Assembly (NCBI GenBank): GCA_026397395.1
Contig: JAPLUV010000019.1
Span: forward strand, 414-39,725
Source of the DNA: a candidate division SR1 bacterium
GTDB lineage: Bacteria; Patescibacteriota; Gracilibacteria; Absconditabacterales; Absconditicoccaceae
Reading direction: 5' to 3'
DNA length: 39,312 bases
Under the pieces are notes generated by a model. That model searched no databases. It was not told where the DNA came from and worked only from the letters and a program-made list of their open reading frames with translations. Made by a program: the position numbers and the translations under genes. Numbering within the stretch: position 1 is the stretch's first letter; every line of letters starts with the position of its first letter. Positions 10,502-19,613 of this stretch are shown in pieces.

Positions 10502-10576
10502 CATAGTATAAAGACATAAGTATAAAGTATAAAGTACAAAAAAATACTTACTACTTGATACTTTCTACTTACTACT
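10501..10576. repeat. AT-rich TAAGTA/TACTTA repeat, copy 1
   Basis: Alternating AGTATAAAG units are followed by their complement (TACTTACTACTTGATACTTT), forming a loose inverted repeat between gene end and terminator. Related tracts are at 15171-15205 and around 38778-38850. Confidence 0.6.
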
Positions 10577-10584
10577 CCAAAAGG

Positions 10585-10608
10585 TCCTGAGAAATCGGGA
10601 TTTTTTTT
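10585..10608 (+). terminator. Rho-independent terminator
   Basis: Stem TCCTGA-GAAA-TCGGGA (one G-T pair) followed by eight T. It ends the CcdA-fusion transcript. Confidence 0.8.
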
Positions 10609-10677
10609 ACTTGACTTTTGTTTGTATCTTAATATACATTACCCATTCGAAAATATAAACCATAAAAAATTTATTAT

Positions 10678-11088
10678 ATGCCAGAAGTAAACAGCACACC
10701 AAAATTTATTGCCGAGGTTGTAGCGATCTGTTTTGTAACAGGTATAGCTCCCGAATTGTTTCTCAAAGGATTATCAGAGGTAAAAACTACGCTTAATCCT
10801 AAAATCCTCATTCATAATCTTCCTATCGGAAGTGCGTGTCCTGAGGTAAAAAAACTTCATGAGATAATGGACTCCGTTTTTAAGGGTTCAACGACCACTA
10901 TTAATTCATTTGGATTTGTTTTTGATTCAAAAAAAACAGCAGGAACTCCAAAGACTAAAGAAATGGCTCACCAGTTATCTCATAAGAGTAGTAGGATTGT
11001 TTATATCGGTAACTGCTCATGTGCAGAGAAGACGATATATTCATCTGAGGTAAAAGACTACCCCAAAAAGGTAGTAAACATTGTTTAA
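10678..11088 (+). CDS. Unknown 136-aa protein
   Basis: Starts MPEVNSTPKFIAEVVAICFV. No signal peptide is obvious and no TGA codon is used. Four cysteines are spread along the chain (AICFV, GSACPE, GNCSCAEK). The middle reads like an alpha/beta domain (LNPKILIHNLPIGSACPEVK). I do not recognise the family. The gene is single and is followed by a hairpin shared with the convergent gene at 11164. Confidence 0.62.
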   Translation: MPEVNSTPKFIAEVVAICFVTGIAPELFLKGLSEVKTTLNPKILIHNLPIGSACPEVKKLHEIMDSVFKGSTTTINSFGFVFDSKKTAGTPKTKEMAHQLSHKSSRIVYIGNCSCAEKTIYSSEVKDYPKKVVNIV

Positions 11089-11097
11089 TTCACTCTG

Positions 11098-11139
11098 GGC
11101 TAGATTTCATTTGGATATTTTCCATCTAAGAATCTAGCT
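11098..11139. terminator. Hairpin between convergent genes
   Basis: Inverted repeat GCTAGATT...AATCTAGC with a 24-nt loop between the stops of the genes at 11088 and 11164. There is no good T-run on either side, so it is only a possible terminator. Confidence 0.4.
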
Positions 11140-11163
11140 CATAACCGTTATTGAGAAAAATAC

Positions 11164-12327
11164 TTACATATCGAGAATTTCTTTGTATATGCTTTTGATC
11201 TCTGGGATTAGTTCTTTGGGGCAAACTTTGCTCTTACTTAGTTCTTCTAGGACAAATGTTAAGCCGAGGAGTAAATCGCTACGTGCTTTGCAAAATATCT
11301 CTGTGTGTTTCTTTATCTTTTTGACTGCTTGGATAGCTTCTATGAGCTCTGTTTTGCAGCTTCCGAAATCAATGACATCATCTACGCCTCGCGTTTCATC
11401 GTCTATCGCTATAATATCTAACATCTCTTGTATAAATATTGGTAAGTCTTGATAGTCTGCATATACATTAGTGACACATCGGTTGTCTATATTAAATCAT
11501 AGTTTCTCTAGATCAATCATATCCTTGAGATATCATTTTTCTGTTGCTTGCAAAATATTCTCATATCTTTCGCTGTTGAATTCATCTCGAAGTCCTATTC
11601 TTTGCAGCTCTTTGCGTATCTGGGGAATCTCTTTCTGAAATATACACATAGTCTCCCTATCTCCTTCGGCAAGTTGATCCTTGAATCCTGATAATATTGT
11701 ATAGATAAATGATCCAAGATTGTCTTCGTTGTTTTGTATCTTAGTTAAGAGATTGATAAATTTATGTACATCTATGATGTAGAGCAGGGGATAAAACTTT
11801 GGATTGTTGTCATACTTATCTTCTTCTACTCTATATTTCTCTCTTAATTTAAGTCCAAACTTATAGAGTTCTTTATCCATTACTTCTTTTGCTTTGTCGG
11901 TATATTCGTTTAGCTTTTGTGGTACGACAAAATCACCATCATCTTCGTCCTCTAAGTCTTCCCCATCTGCTTCTTGTCGTTCTTTGATTACGGTGATAAT
12001 TTCTTTCTTGATGTGTTCTGGGAATCTGTGCTCATTGACTATGTTTATTTTGTCATTTACAATTTGTGCTGATCAGGTATAAAATTGCTCCATAACTTTT
12101 CTAAATTCTACTATTTCTCTTTGTCTATTATTTTCATCGGCAAGCTTTTGCTGGAGTTTATTGTCCTGTGACTCATTATATTTTAATATGAAATTCTCTA
12201 ATATCTTTTGTGGATATTCTCATGCTTTCTGTATGGTGTTGAGTATATCTAGACTGTCATAATAACGAATTTCTTCTTTGGGAGCTTTGTCCTTTTCTCC
12301 ATCAGTAGTAAAATCTTCTCCTGTCAT
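11164..12327 (-). CDS. Unknown helical protein, paralogue 1 of a tandem pair
   Basis: 387 aa, soluble, rich in Lys, Glu and Asp, with an acidic patch (EADGEDLEDEDDGDF) near residue 125. Four TGA codons are read as Gly. Its middle aligns with the upstream gene (12420-13475) in the same order: an I-x-x-F-x-x-M-x-x-F segment, FGLKLREKY (FGLELYQKY there), VHKFINLLTKIQNN (IEKFIRFLKRINN there), then LQRIGLRDEFNSE (LLRLDLQNEYEIE there). The two are therefore diverged tandem paralogues. No catalytic motif is seen. The start is uncertain because the frame stays open upstream when TGA is sense; the first good Met was chosen. Confidence 0.72.
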
Positions 12328-12419
12328 TCCTTGAATAGATATAAAAAATCAGATTCATCTATTTTTATAACTATTTTTTGTTTGAAGTCAATCCTTGGTT
12401 GAGAAATATACTCTTTGAA

Positions 12420-13475
12420 TTATGCCTGTTGTTGTCTCTTTTCTTCCTTTATTTTTGGCTTTTCAAAAAAACATTCTGCATTGATATATTTCATTTTGGC
12501 GAGGTAGTCACTAAATTGATTTAATCGCCATTGTCTCTCTTCTCTGCTTAGTATATTATCAGTTTTTATGACTTCTATCATTTCTTTTATTGCTCTGTGA
12601 AATTCTGCGGTCATATATTGTGCAGTTGCTGGATCATTTCTACTCATTTCTAATTTTGGCCGACTCTCTTTGATCCTGTTGTCCATATCCATAATTACTT
12701 GTTTGCAACGAGTGAGTATTTCTGAGTGAGGACTTTCATATCATGTTATGATTTCCATGGCTTCATCATCTATATAATGTAATTGTCTATCTCTTATCGC
12801 TATGAAATAATCGCATCGCATTTCTATCTCATATTCATTCTGTAAATCTAGTCTTAGGAGCTCATCGTACAATTCGCCAATATGATTGTAGATATCCAAT
12901 TCTTCATCTGACCAATCATCTCCCACGATAAATCCCTCTCGCACCTTAGTACCCAATGAATTGATGACTGTCGAAATATTTCTCGCTAGTTCTTCATCTA
13001 CGTTGTTAATTCTTTTGAGAAAACGTATAAATTTTTCTATGTCTCTTATAATAAATTCTGGATATATAGTAATGAAGTCAGCTTCTCTATCGATATATGC
13101 GTAATCTATCCAATCAGGAACTTCTCCTATATCATCTTTGCTTCCTGAAATCATATATTTTTGATAGAGCTCGAGTCCAAAATTTTTTAATGCTTCTCCA
13201 ATTCTTTTATTGGTTTCTTGTGTGTATATTCTAGCGGTAAGATTATAGTCTTCTGGGTAATCGTAAGCATTGTTCATTACTCCCATAATTTCCTCTATAA
13301 TGTTTGCTGAAAGTTCATCTCTCTGATCATTGAAGCTATAATCCCATGCAGCATCTATGATTACAAAGTCCTTCATAATCTCATTAAATTTTTGAATTTC
13401 AGATAAATTACCCACCTTTGCTGGAGCTGTTTGTATATTTTTGGCTTTTGAGGTTTGGCGTTGCACTTCTTCCAT
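12420..13475 (-). CDS. Unknown helical protein, paralogue 2 of a tandem pair
   Basis: 351 aa (starting MEEVQRQTSKAKNIQTAPAK), soluble and mostly helical, very rich in Glu, Asp, Ile and Arg. One TGA, plus-strand 12738-12740, joins the two halves. It shares the FGLELYQKY, IEKFIRFLKRINN and LDLQNEYEIE block order with the next gene downstream. A TTG at 13490 in the same frame is an alternative start giving five more residues. It begins 47 nt after gatB on the same strand, so gatB and the pair are probably one transcript. Function unknown; nothing links it to amidotransfer other than position. Confidence 0.75.
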
Positions 13476-13521
13476 CTTTCTGATAAGCAAATAATTCGCG
13501 TATTTTTTGCTTCAGTTTTTG

Positions 13522-15105
13522 TTAGCCTAGAATTTTCTGTATCATTTGTTGAGCTACTTGAGGATTGATTTTTCCTCCTGTGGCTTTCATTACTTGACCT
13601 ACGAAAAATGCCATAGTTGTCGTCTTTCCATTTTTATATTGGTTTACAATGTCTTCGTTATCTGCTAGTACTTTGTTAATAATATGTTCTATTTCTGTAT
13701 CATCCAATGCTGGTGCATCAAATCATTTTTCTTTAATTATTTCTCCTGGATCTTTGCCTGTCGCTAGCATGTCATCCAACACTAGTTTCAATTGGCTGTC
13801 CGGTAATGAGGAAGTCAAAAACGTAATAAACATTTCTTGCGTGAAAGGGAGATCAGAAATATTTTTTGTGTTTTCATTGAGTCGCGCAATAATAGGTCAG
13901 CATATTCGTTTTGCGATTAGTTTCGCTTTTAAATCCTCCGTCTGCTTCGCATCCACCTCCTTTGCATTAAAGGAGGACATCACTTGATTGAAATATGTTA
14001 AAATTTCTTTGTCGGCAATCAACGCATTGATATATTCTTTGTTAAATCCGTATTCTTTGAATTCTTTAATCGTCTTATATGGAATCTCTATCGTTTGGTC
14101 GTTTAACCGTTTAAGCGTTTTGTCGTCGAGCGTGAGCGAGGGCATATCTGGCTCTGGAAAATATCTGTAATCTAATGCATCTTCTTTACTTCTCATAACG
14201 GTAGATTCGCCTTTCGTGTCGTCTCGGCCTCTAGTTTCCTGATCAACTTTTTTTCACTCGGCATAGCGTTTTTCTTGCCTGGCTTGTTCAAATTCTATCG
14301 CTCTCTTGATCATACCAAATGAATTAATATTCTTGGTCTCAGTTCTAATGCCGTATTCTGCTTTTTCATCTTTTCTCAGTGAAATATTTACATCACATCT
14401 CATCTGTCATTTTTCCAAATCGGCATCTGCAATATTATTGTATCTGACTATTCTCTGTAATTCTTTGAGAAATTCTATGACTTCGTCAACACTCGTAAAG
14501 TCAGGATTTGTAACGATTTCTACAAGGGGAGTCCCTGCGCGGTTGAAGTCCAGTAATGCTTCTCCTCCTATGTGAATCATCTTGGCTGTATCACATTCCA
14601 TGTGTGCTTCTCTAATAGTTACGGTCTTTTCTTTGGTATAATTATCCAAGAAAAAGGTCACTTCACCTTCGCCATTTGTCGGGGTATAAAACTGAGTAAT
14701 CTGATAGCCCATCGGGAGGTCTGGATAGAAATAGGATTTCCTGTCGAACTTGGATGGATTGTTTATCTTGCATTTTAATGCTTTTCCTAATAAGAGAGAT
14801 TGTTGCAATACTTCTTCACTCAGTGTCGGTAGTGCTCCTGGTTGTCAGGTACAGACTGGGCAAATATGTGTATTGGCTGCGAGATCATACACGACTGCTT
14901 TCGAAATCTGTGATCACTTCACTTCGTTTGTGCTAACAGTTTCTCATGTCGTCGGTATAACTTCGACGTCGTGAAAACTTTCAGAAAGTTTCAAGTTTTC
15001 ATCGCGTCTCTGTATATCAAAATTTTGCTCATTTTTGCACTGGCAAAACATCTTGTTTACGCTTTTTAGCTTCATATGTATTTCTAATCAAATGGTTAAT
15101 AACAT
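13522..15105 (-). CDS. gatB: Asp-tRNA(Asn)/Glu-tRNA(Gln) amidotransferase subunit B, with repeat insertion
   Basis: Subunit B of GatCAB binds the mischarged tRNA and phosphorylates and transamidates its Glu or Asp. The N-terminus MLLTIGLEIHMKLKSVNKMF appears only if TGA is Gly, and matches the family's IGLEVHVQL start. The zinc knuckle is split: CQC at residues 21-23 and ICPVC at 81-85. About 40 extra residues (33-72) between the halves come from a dispersed DNA repeat. Further motifs are PGALP, KSYFYPDLPMGYQIT, DFNRAGTPLVEIVT and DYRYFPEPD, then the YqeY-like C-terminal helices ending QQMIQKILG. At 527 aa it is longer than the usual ~475. gatA and gatC are not nearby. Confidence 0.95.
14890..15010 (-). 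repeat. Dispersed repeat C, copy 1 (in frame inside gatB)
   Basis: A 121-bp element that aligns end to end with 27398-27518 and, over its distal ~75 bp, with 24971-25048 in apbE. On the coding strand it encodes RRDENLKLSESFHDV then EVIPTTGETVSTNEVKG then SQISKAVV. It contains the inverted repeat GAAAACTT/AAGTTTTC, the palindrome CGACGTCG and the palindrome GTGATCAC. It keeps the gatB frame open with two TGA(Gly) codons. Confidence 0.88.
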
Positions 15106-15170
15106 AGCTGAGTGATAATTATTAAAATTAGTATAGTTGGAATTGGTTTATCGGGAATCAGAAATCGGGA

Positions 15171-15205
15171 AGTACTTACTACTTATTACTTTATACTTTA
15201 TACTA
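15171..15205. repeat. AT-rich TAAGTA/TACTTA repeat, copy 2
   Basis: The tract of TACTTACTACTTATTACTT units matches the complement half of copy 1 (10501-10576). It lies between the start of gatB and the stop of the DUF475 gene, whose stop codon is inside its edge. Confidence 0.6.
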
Positions 15206-16255
15206 AATTCATTCCTTTTTTCAATTGTTTGCGAGTCTCTTGTTCATCCTTATTGAAGATCGTAAGGCGACTCAGATAAGTGCTGCACCGATAAGCCCAG
15301 TGATAAATTCTGGTACCTCGTACAAGGTATTGATAAACATAATCAGTGCTAAGGCAAAGATTGCTCGGAAGGCGCCATGTTCGAGATACGCATATTTAGC
15401 TAAAGTTCACTTTCTCACTAACATGATTGTTAAACTTCTCACAAACATTGCTCCGATACCCAATCATAATGCTATGATAAAAATATTTTTACTCAGCGCG
15501 AATGCGCCAATGACACCATCAAAGGAGAAACTTGCATCCAAGACTTCTAGATAGAGAAATAATGAGAGTCCTATTTTTGCAGCATTTTGCATGAGATCTT
15601 TTTGTCTATCTAAGAGTTTAGCAAGTCATTCTACCAAGACGAAGACGATGAGTCCTCGTATTCCAGCTCCGATAAATCCCAAGGTATCTTTGGCGGGAAT
15701 GAGATTCCCTACGAGAATGAGTATTAATAAGGTGATAACTATTCCTACAGACTCTAAAGATCAGATTTTTTGTAAGGTTTTTTCTACAGGTCATATCCGA
15801 TGATGTTGTTTCTCCGCATCCAGGAAAAAGTTAAACGCAACCATTATAAGAAAAGCTCCACCAAATCCAGCAATGACATAATGTGCTGAGGTGAGAATAT
15901 GTGCATATTGTGATGGATCATTGATGGCAAGGGTTAGCGCAGCTATGGGATGTATTTGTCAGACAATTGCTACAATGATAAGGGGAAAGATGACTCTCAT
16001 GCCAAAGACAGCAATAGCTATTCCTCGGGTTAAAAACCTATGTTGCCATTTGGGAGACATTTTTTGGAGTACAGTTGCATTGACGACCGCATTATCAAAT
16101 GAGAGCGAAGTTTCCAAAATTCATAAAATAAGCACGATGAAGACAACCTGTAATCATCAGATGATATGCATCGATGGTCCAGCTCCGAGAAAGAAACCAA
16201 TGACGATAGCAATTGCTGTGAAGATAATTGATCCAGTGAAATATTTTTTGATCAT
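15203..16255 (-). CDS. DUF475 / TerC-like integral membrane protein
   Basis: A 350-aa protein with about nine hydrophobic segments, joined across many TGA codons. It matches the DUF475 (TerC-superfamily) layout. The first half has ETSLSFDNAVVNATVLQKMS followed by RGIAIAVFGMRVIFPLIIV. The second half has a repeated VLDASFSFDGVIGAFA. Conserved Asp residues sit in paired helices (SFDNA, SFDG). TerC relatives are implicated in metal (Mn) export or tellurite resistance; DUF475 itself lacks a firm role. The N-terminus MIKKYFTGSIIFTAIAIVIG is the family start. It lies upstream of gatB on the same strand with a 98-nt gap holding an AT-rich repeat. Confidence 0.88.
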
Positions 16256-16524
16256 ATGACGGTAGATGAGTAAATCCTATTTTTTTACAGAAGTAATATA
16301 CAAAAAGCTCTATAATTCAATTGTAGTTTTGAAATACATCCTGGTTCCTTAAAACTCCTTTTTGTTTTTACTGGTTATTTCCTATGGACATTTGTTTTAT
16401 AAATGCTTGTAATTTTTAGCTATTTTCGTATAGTCTTTTCTACAAAAGAAGTGTTCATTACAAAGTAAAAAAACAATGTTAAAAACAAAATCTAATTAAA
16501 AAATCTCGTTAAATTCTTTATCTT
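16256..16524. other. Divergent intergenic region, no gene seen
   Basis: 269 bp of AT-rich DNA between the DUF475 gene and the secreted protein gene. It presumably holds both promoters. No hairpin, repeat or small ORF that I can support. Confidence 0.5.
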
Positions 16525-17943
16525 ATGAAAAAATTATTTATTCTTCTTGTTTTCTTTTTTGCCGTGCATCAATTTGCTTCGGCTCAATTGTCACTAACTC
16601 CAGTGGATACTGTTCAAGTGTTTATTGGTCAAATGGCGAGAATGGCTGAAGCCATTGATGACCTTGATGGCGATGGTATCTTGGAAATTGTAGCTTTTGG
16701 TGGCTATGATAACCAAAACTGGTTGACGGTTACCAAACACTTTTCTAATGGAACTGATGATACTACTATGTATCCTGTCCCAAATAGAGAATTGTATTCG
16801 TGCGCTATCTCTGATGCTAATAGCGATGGAGTCAAAGATATCGCATATTGTTGGGCTGATAGTCTGACTATTATGTGGGGACCAACCTTTTCAACAAGTA
16901 CGACGTACTATGCTGGACATGCTTGTTTTTCTATGACATCGGCAGATGTTAATCTGGATGGTAAATCAGATTTTATCTGTCTTAACTGGTCATGGGGAGC
17001 AGCTGATACACTCCAAACTGTAACGGTTTTTACCCAGACAACAGGTGGCTTTATCCGTACATGGTATCCCGCTCCGTTACCGGTGTGGACGCGTAGACAA
17101 GTCAGATGTTTTGATTTTAATCAAGATGGCTGGCCTGATATTGCTCTCCTTGCTGGTGTTGATCCTAACTTTCCCGGTACTCCTACACCAGGAGTAGGAA
17201 TTTATATTTTGATGAATGATCATACGGGATCATTTACTCCATCTCTATACTTTCCTATAGATGCTAGCAACGATAGTATCGCTCCTGTAAACTTCTGTTT
17301 CGGTAACTTCTTTGGTACGGGACCAGGATTATTAGTAAGTAGTTTTAGTACTTATGGAGGAACTAACTATGCTAAGTTTATACGCTATCAAAGTGGCACA
17401 TGGAGTTCAATCCCTGTACAAAACATGCCATCATATCTTGGACAATCGGCCTTATCAGTTGATCTTGATCTTGATGGAAAAAGTGAAGCAGTCTATATCT
17501 CTTTTCTTTCTACTAATCTTGTCTTAGTTGATTTTACGAGTCCTACATCAAATACAATAGTTCTTCCCTATGGTATCAATAGTTCTAACGCTTCTGATCA
17601 ACAACTCGTTGGCGTGAATATTGTAGGAGACACAAAACCTGATGTGGTACTTCTTTCTAATTGGGGGAGGGTGATTATTTTTGAAAACAAGTCTCTTACT
17701 GGAGTCGATGAATTTGAACTCAATCATACCTTCTCTTTGTATCCAAATCCTACGAATGATTTTATTACTGTTTTATCGGATTTTGGATTATCTACTGCTG
17801 TTGTATATGATGCATTTGGACGTATCGTTCTCTGCAAAATATATAACGAAACTCCTACTATCCTGGATGTATCATCATTAGCACCAGGCATATATGTATG
17901 TGTAATTAACGATAAACAGTATAAAAAGTTTATCAAAAAATAA
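16525..17943 (+). CDS. Secreted FG-GAP/VCBS-repeat protein with T9SS-type C-terminal sorting domain
   Basis: 472 aa, intact without any TGA. The signal peptide is MKKLFILLVFFFAVHQFASA. The body carries repeated calcium-type loops of FG-GAP/VCBS beta-propeller blades: DLDGDGILEIV, DANSDGVKDIAYC, DVNLDGKSDFICL, DFNQDGWPDIALL and DLDLDGKSEAVYI. The last ~75 residues look like the Bacteroidetes type IX secretion (Por secretion) sorting domain: FSLYPNPTNDFITV, VVYDAFGRIV, LDVSSLAPGIYVCVI and KKFIKK. Such tails are processed by PorU in Bacteroidetes, and no T9SS gene is in this window. Lack of TGA and the tail together suggest acquisition from a Bacteroidetes host, which is inference. A terminator follows. 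Confidence 0.87.
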   Translation: MKKLFILLVFFFAVHQFASAQLSLTPVDTVQVFIGQMARMAEAIDDLDGDGILEIVAFGGYDNQNWLTVTKHFSNGTDDTTMYPVPNRELYSCAISDANSDGVKDIAYCWADSLTIMWGPTFSTSTTYYAGHACFSMTSADVNLDGKSDFICLNWSWGAADTLQTVTVFTQTTGGFIRTWYPAPLPVWTRRQVRCFDFNQDGWPDIALLAGVDPNFPGTPTPGVGIYILMNDHTGSFTPSLYFPIDASNDSIAPVNFCFGNFFGTGPGLLVSSFSTYGGTNYAKFIRYQSGTWSSIPVQNMPSYLGQSALSVDLDLDGKSEAVYISFLSTNLVLVDFTSPTSNTIVLPYGINSSNASDQQLVGVNIVGDTKPDVVLLSNWGRVIIFENKSLTGVDEFELNHTFSLYPNPTNDFITVLSDFGLSTAVVYDAFGRIVLCKIYNETPTILDVSSLAPGIYVCVINDKQYKKFIKK

Positions 17944-18004
17944 TGGAATGAAAGCAATATATATGAACATGAACACTTCTTAGTATTGTATTTCTTGTTA
18001 AAGA

Positions 18005-18033
18005 GCTTCAGCGAATCCTTGCTGAGGCTTTTT
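18005..18033 (+). terminator. Rho-independent terminator
   Basis: 8-bp stem GCTTCAGC / GCTGAGGC with an 8-nt loop, followed by TTTTT. It closes the FG-GAP protein transcript. Confidence 0.85.
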
Positions 18034-18052
18034 ACAAAATAAATTTTTCTAT

Positions 18053-18078
18053 AAAAAAAAGAAAGATGCTTCTTTCTT
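18053..18078 (-). terminator. Rho-independent terminator of the tRNA-Val transcript
   Basis: On the minus strand AAGAAAG-AAGCAT-CTTTCTT is followed by a run of T. It starts 14 nt after the CCA end of tRNA-Val. Confidence 0.75.
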
Positions 18079-18091
18079 CTTTAGGTATAGA

Positions 18092-18168
18092 TGGTGGGCG
18101 ATACAGGAATCGAACCTGTTACCTTTCGCACGTCAAGCGAACGCTCTAGCCAAGTGAGCTAATCGCCC
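18092..18168 (-). tRNA. tRNA-Val (anticodon GAC)
   Basis: Full cloverleaf: acceptor GGGCGAT/ATCGCCC, D-stem GCTC/GAGC, anticodon stem TTCGC/GCGAA with loop TTGACGT (anticodon GAC), T-stem ACAGG/CCTGT with loop TTCGATT. The discriminator A and CCA are encoded. Its first 27 nt recur exactly in the broken copy at 18510-18565. Confidence 0.95.
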
Positions 18169-18186
18169 ATAAGTGGGCTTTTTATG

Positions 18187-18238
18187 ACGACTCGTCCGGT
18201 GAAGACCGGACTGCTCTGACTAACTGAGCTAACCGTTC
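18187..18238 (-). pseudogene. Truncated tRNA-like sequence 2
   Basis: On the minus strand a tRNA 5' half is recognisable (GGTTAGCTCAGTTAGTCAGAGC, i.e. D-arm). It is followed by GTCCGG-TCTTCA-CCGGAC where the anticodon arm should be. No T-arm and no 3' acceptor strand follow; the sequence runs into AT-rich spacer and then tRNA-Val. The loop is the wrong length for a normal anticodon loop. Either a decayed tRNA or a tRNA piece with an inserted palindrome. Confidence 0.65.
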
Positions 18239-18486
18239 TTTTTTTTATTTGCAATAAGATTTCTAATATAATCTTTATCCTTTTGTCTTTTGATATAATA
18301 TTCATTTTTTCTTGCTTCGCTTATTGTCTCGAATTCTTGAACATATACTAGATTAACTGGTCTTAAATTTTTAGTATAAGGAGATTTTCATTCCATGTGT
18401 TCTTCAAATCTTCTCTCTATATTATTTGTACATCATGTATAAAACCTACTATTTTTGCATTCAAGTATATATACATATCCTTTCAT
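18229..18486 (-). CDS. GIY-YIG nuclease-domain small protein
   Basis: An 85-aa product, all GIY-YIG domain. It starts MKGYVYILECKNSRFYTGCT, with GYVYIL and FYTG standing for GIY and YIG; the Gly of YTG is TGA-encoded. Next come NNIERRFEEHMEGKSPYTK, the basic helix with a conserved Arg, and the catalytic-type Glu in SEARKNEYYIKRQ. It resembles the small YhbQ/UPF0213-type proteins seen throughout bacteria, which are distinct from UvrC. Its stop codon lies inside the neighbouring tRNA-like piece, and another broken tRNA lies 23 nt upstream, so the gene sits between two tRNA fragments. A second, different GIY-YIG protein is at 36016. Confidence 0.87.
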
Positions 18487-18509
18487 GTTTTTGTTCTTTG
18501 TGAATAAAA

Positions 18510-18565
18510 GAACCAGTTACCTGTCCGGCCAGCCGGACCGCTCTAGCCAAGTGAGCTAATCGCCC
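18510..18565 (-). pseudogene. Truncated tRNA-Val-like sequence 1
   Basis: On the minus strand the first 27 nt equal those of the intact tRNA-Val. The anticodon arm is replaced by GTCCGG-CTGG-CCGGAC. The variable loop and 5' T-stem follow (AGGTAACTGGTTC), and homology stops within the T-loop. The 3' half is missing; the GIY-YIG gene begins 23 nt later. Breakage in the T-loop is typical of integration sites in tRNA genes. Confidence 0.7.
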
Positions 18566-18620
18566 ATTTCCGAAAATGGGATGAGCATTCTATATGGATT
18601 TGGAAAATGATTGCAAGGTT

Positions 18621-18707
18621 TTAGCCAGCATTATATCCAACGATGCCGATGATGATAATCATGCTCATACCGACAAGGAAATCTAAAAGATTGATGGGAT
18701 CAACCAT
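18621..18707 (-). CDS. Possible 28-aa single-helix membrane peptide
   Basis: The short ORF MVDPINLLDFLVGMSMIIII... ends GYNAG then TAA, giving one hydrophobic helix with charged residues only near the N-terminus. No family, no clear ribosome site. It could be a chance ORF; the composition is the only support. Confidence 0.3.
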   Translation of the reverse strand: MVDPINLLDFLVGMSMIIIIGIVGYNAG

Positions 18708-18810
18708 AGGAATAATATATATGGTAAAATAGTATTGTATCTGTCTACAAATACTATAAGTAATTCCCTTACGAAGTCAATGTATAGTTTTTATTTATTG
18801 CTTTCTAATT

Positions 18811-18872
18811 CCACCGCTGCGCTTGGACTTACTTTTGTCTTGATACAAAAGTAAACAAAAGATCAAGGCCTC
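18811..18872. repeat. Dispersed repeat D, copy 1
   Basis: It begins CCACCGCTGCGCTTGG, then contains CTTACTTTTGTCTTGATA followed by its near complement (ACAAAAGTAA...GATCAAG), an imperfect inverted repeat. A second copy is at 20839-20915. The surrounding 18708-19051 has no gene that I can support. Confidence 0.75.
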
Positions 18873-19051
18873 GCAGTCCGCCATGTTGCTCGGCCTGTGG
18901 TTTGTTTAGTCGTATTCTGTCTTCCAGCCTAACCTCACGGCAGACAATTTTTCAAAATAATATGATAAAAATATTGTTGCCCTGTGGCAATCATTACTGC
19001 CTTCCCGGTCACGTCTTGTTTAGTTTGCTAAGAAATAAGATAAGAAGAGGA

Positions 19052-19588
19052 TTACTTCGCTAAGTGTAAGAGTTGAAATAGTGTTTTTCCTACAAAAATG
19101 AAGGTACCATGACTGATAACCTTGCCTATGATGACAGCTATCACGAATGGCACAAATTTTATTTTCTTATACAATAATCTTGTACCGATAATATCCGGTA
19201 TGATAGGAAGATAACAGAATATGGCAAAAAGAAATGTTGTTATTTTCCCCATTTTAGTTTCTGAATGTTTTTTCCATTTTTCTCCTACTTTGTTGAGACT
19301 TGCTTGTTGTTTGAAATATGTGTTGATCTTATTGATTGTGCGATGAAATCGTTTCTGCTTTTCCAATGTTTCATAGCCGGCCCATTTTTTGATAAGGTGA
19401 TTTTGAACTATTCGAATCGTAATATCTGAGAGTGTTACGACGATAACCGTTACGATCAATATGGTCCATGGATTTCCATTTTGCAAAAGCAGTACTCCTG
19501 TCATGGAATAGCCCATAGGACTGAGTATTGGTGGAACAATTGCTGCGAAGTAGATAATTACTCAGAGCAGAATATATTGCAAAAACAT
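19052..19588 (-). CDS. Membrane protein, possibly DedA/VTT-like
   Basis: 178 aa, starting MFLQYILLGVIIYFAAIVPP (one TGA). It has hydrophobic segments at the N-terminus, at ILIVTVIVVTLSDITIRI and two near the C-terminus (FLFAIFCYLPIIPDIIGTR and FVPFVIAVIIGKVISHGTF), separated by a charged helical stretch of about 60 residues. The glycine-containing C-terminal pair is reminiscent of the SNARE-associated (VTT/DedA) or small membrane exporter families, but the match is weak. It starts 25 nt after truD on the same strand. Confidence 0.65.
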
Positions 19589-19613
19589 AGCTACAGAGAA
19601 AGAAATAAATCAG

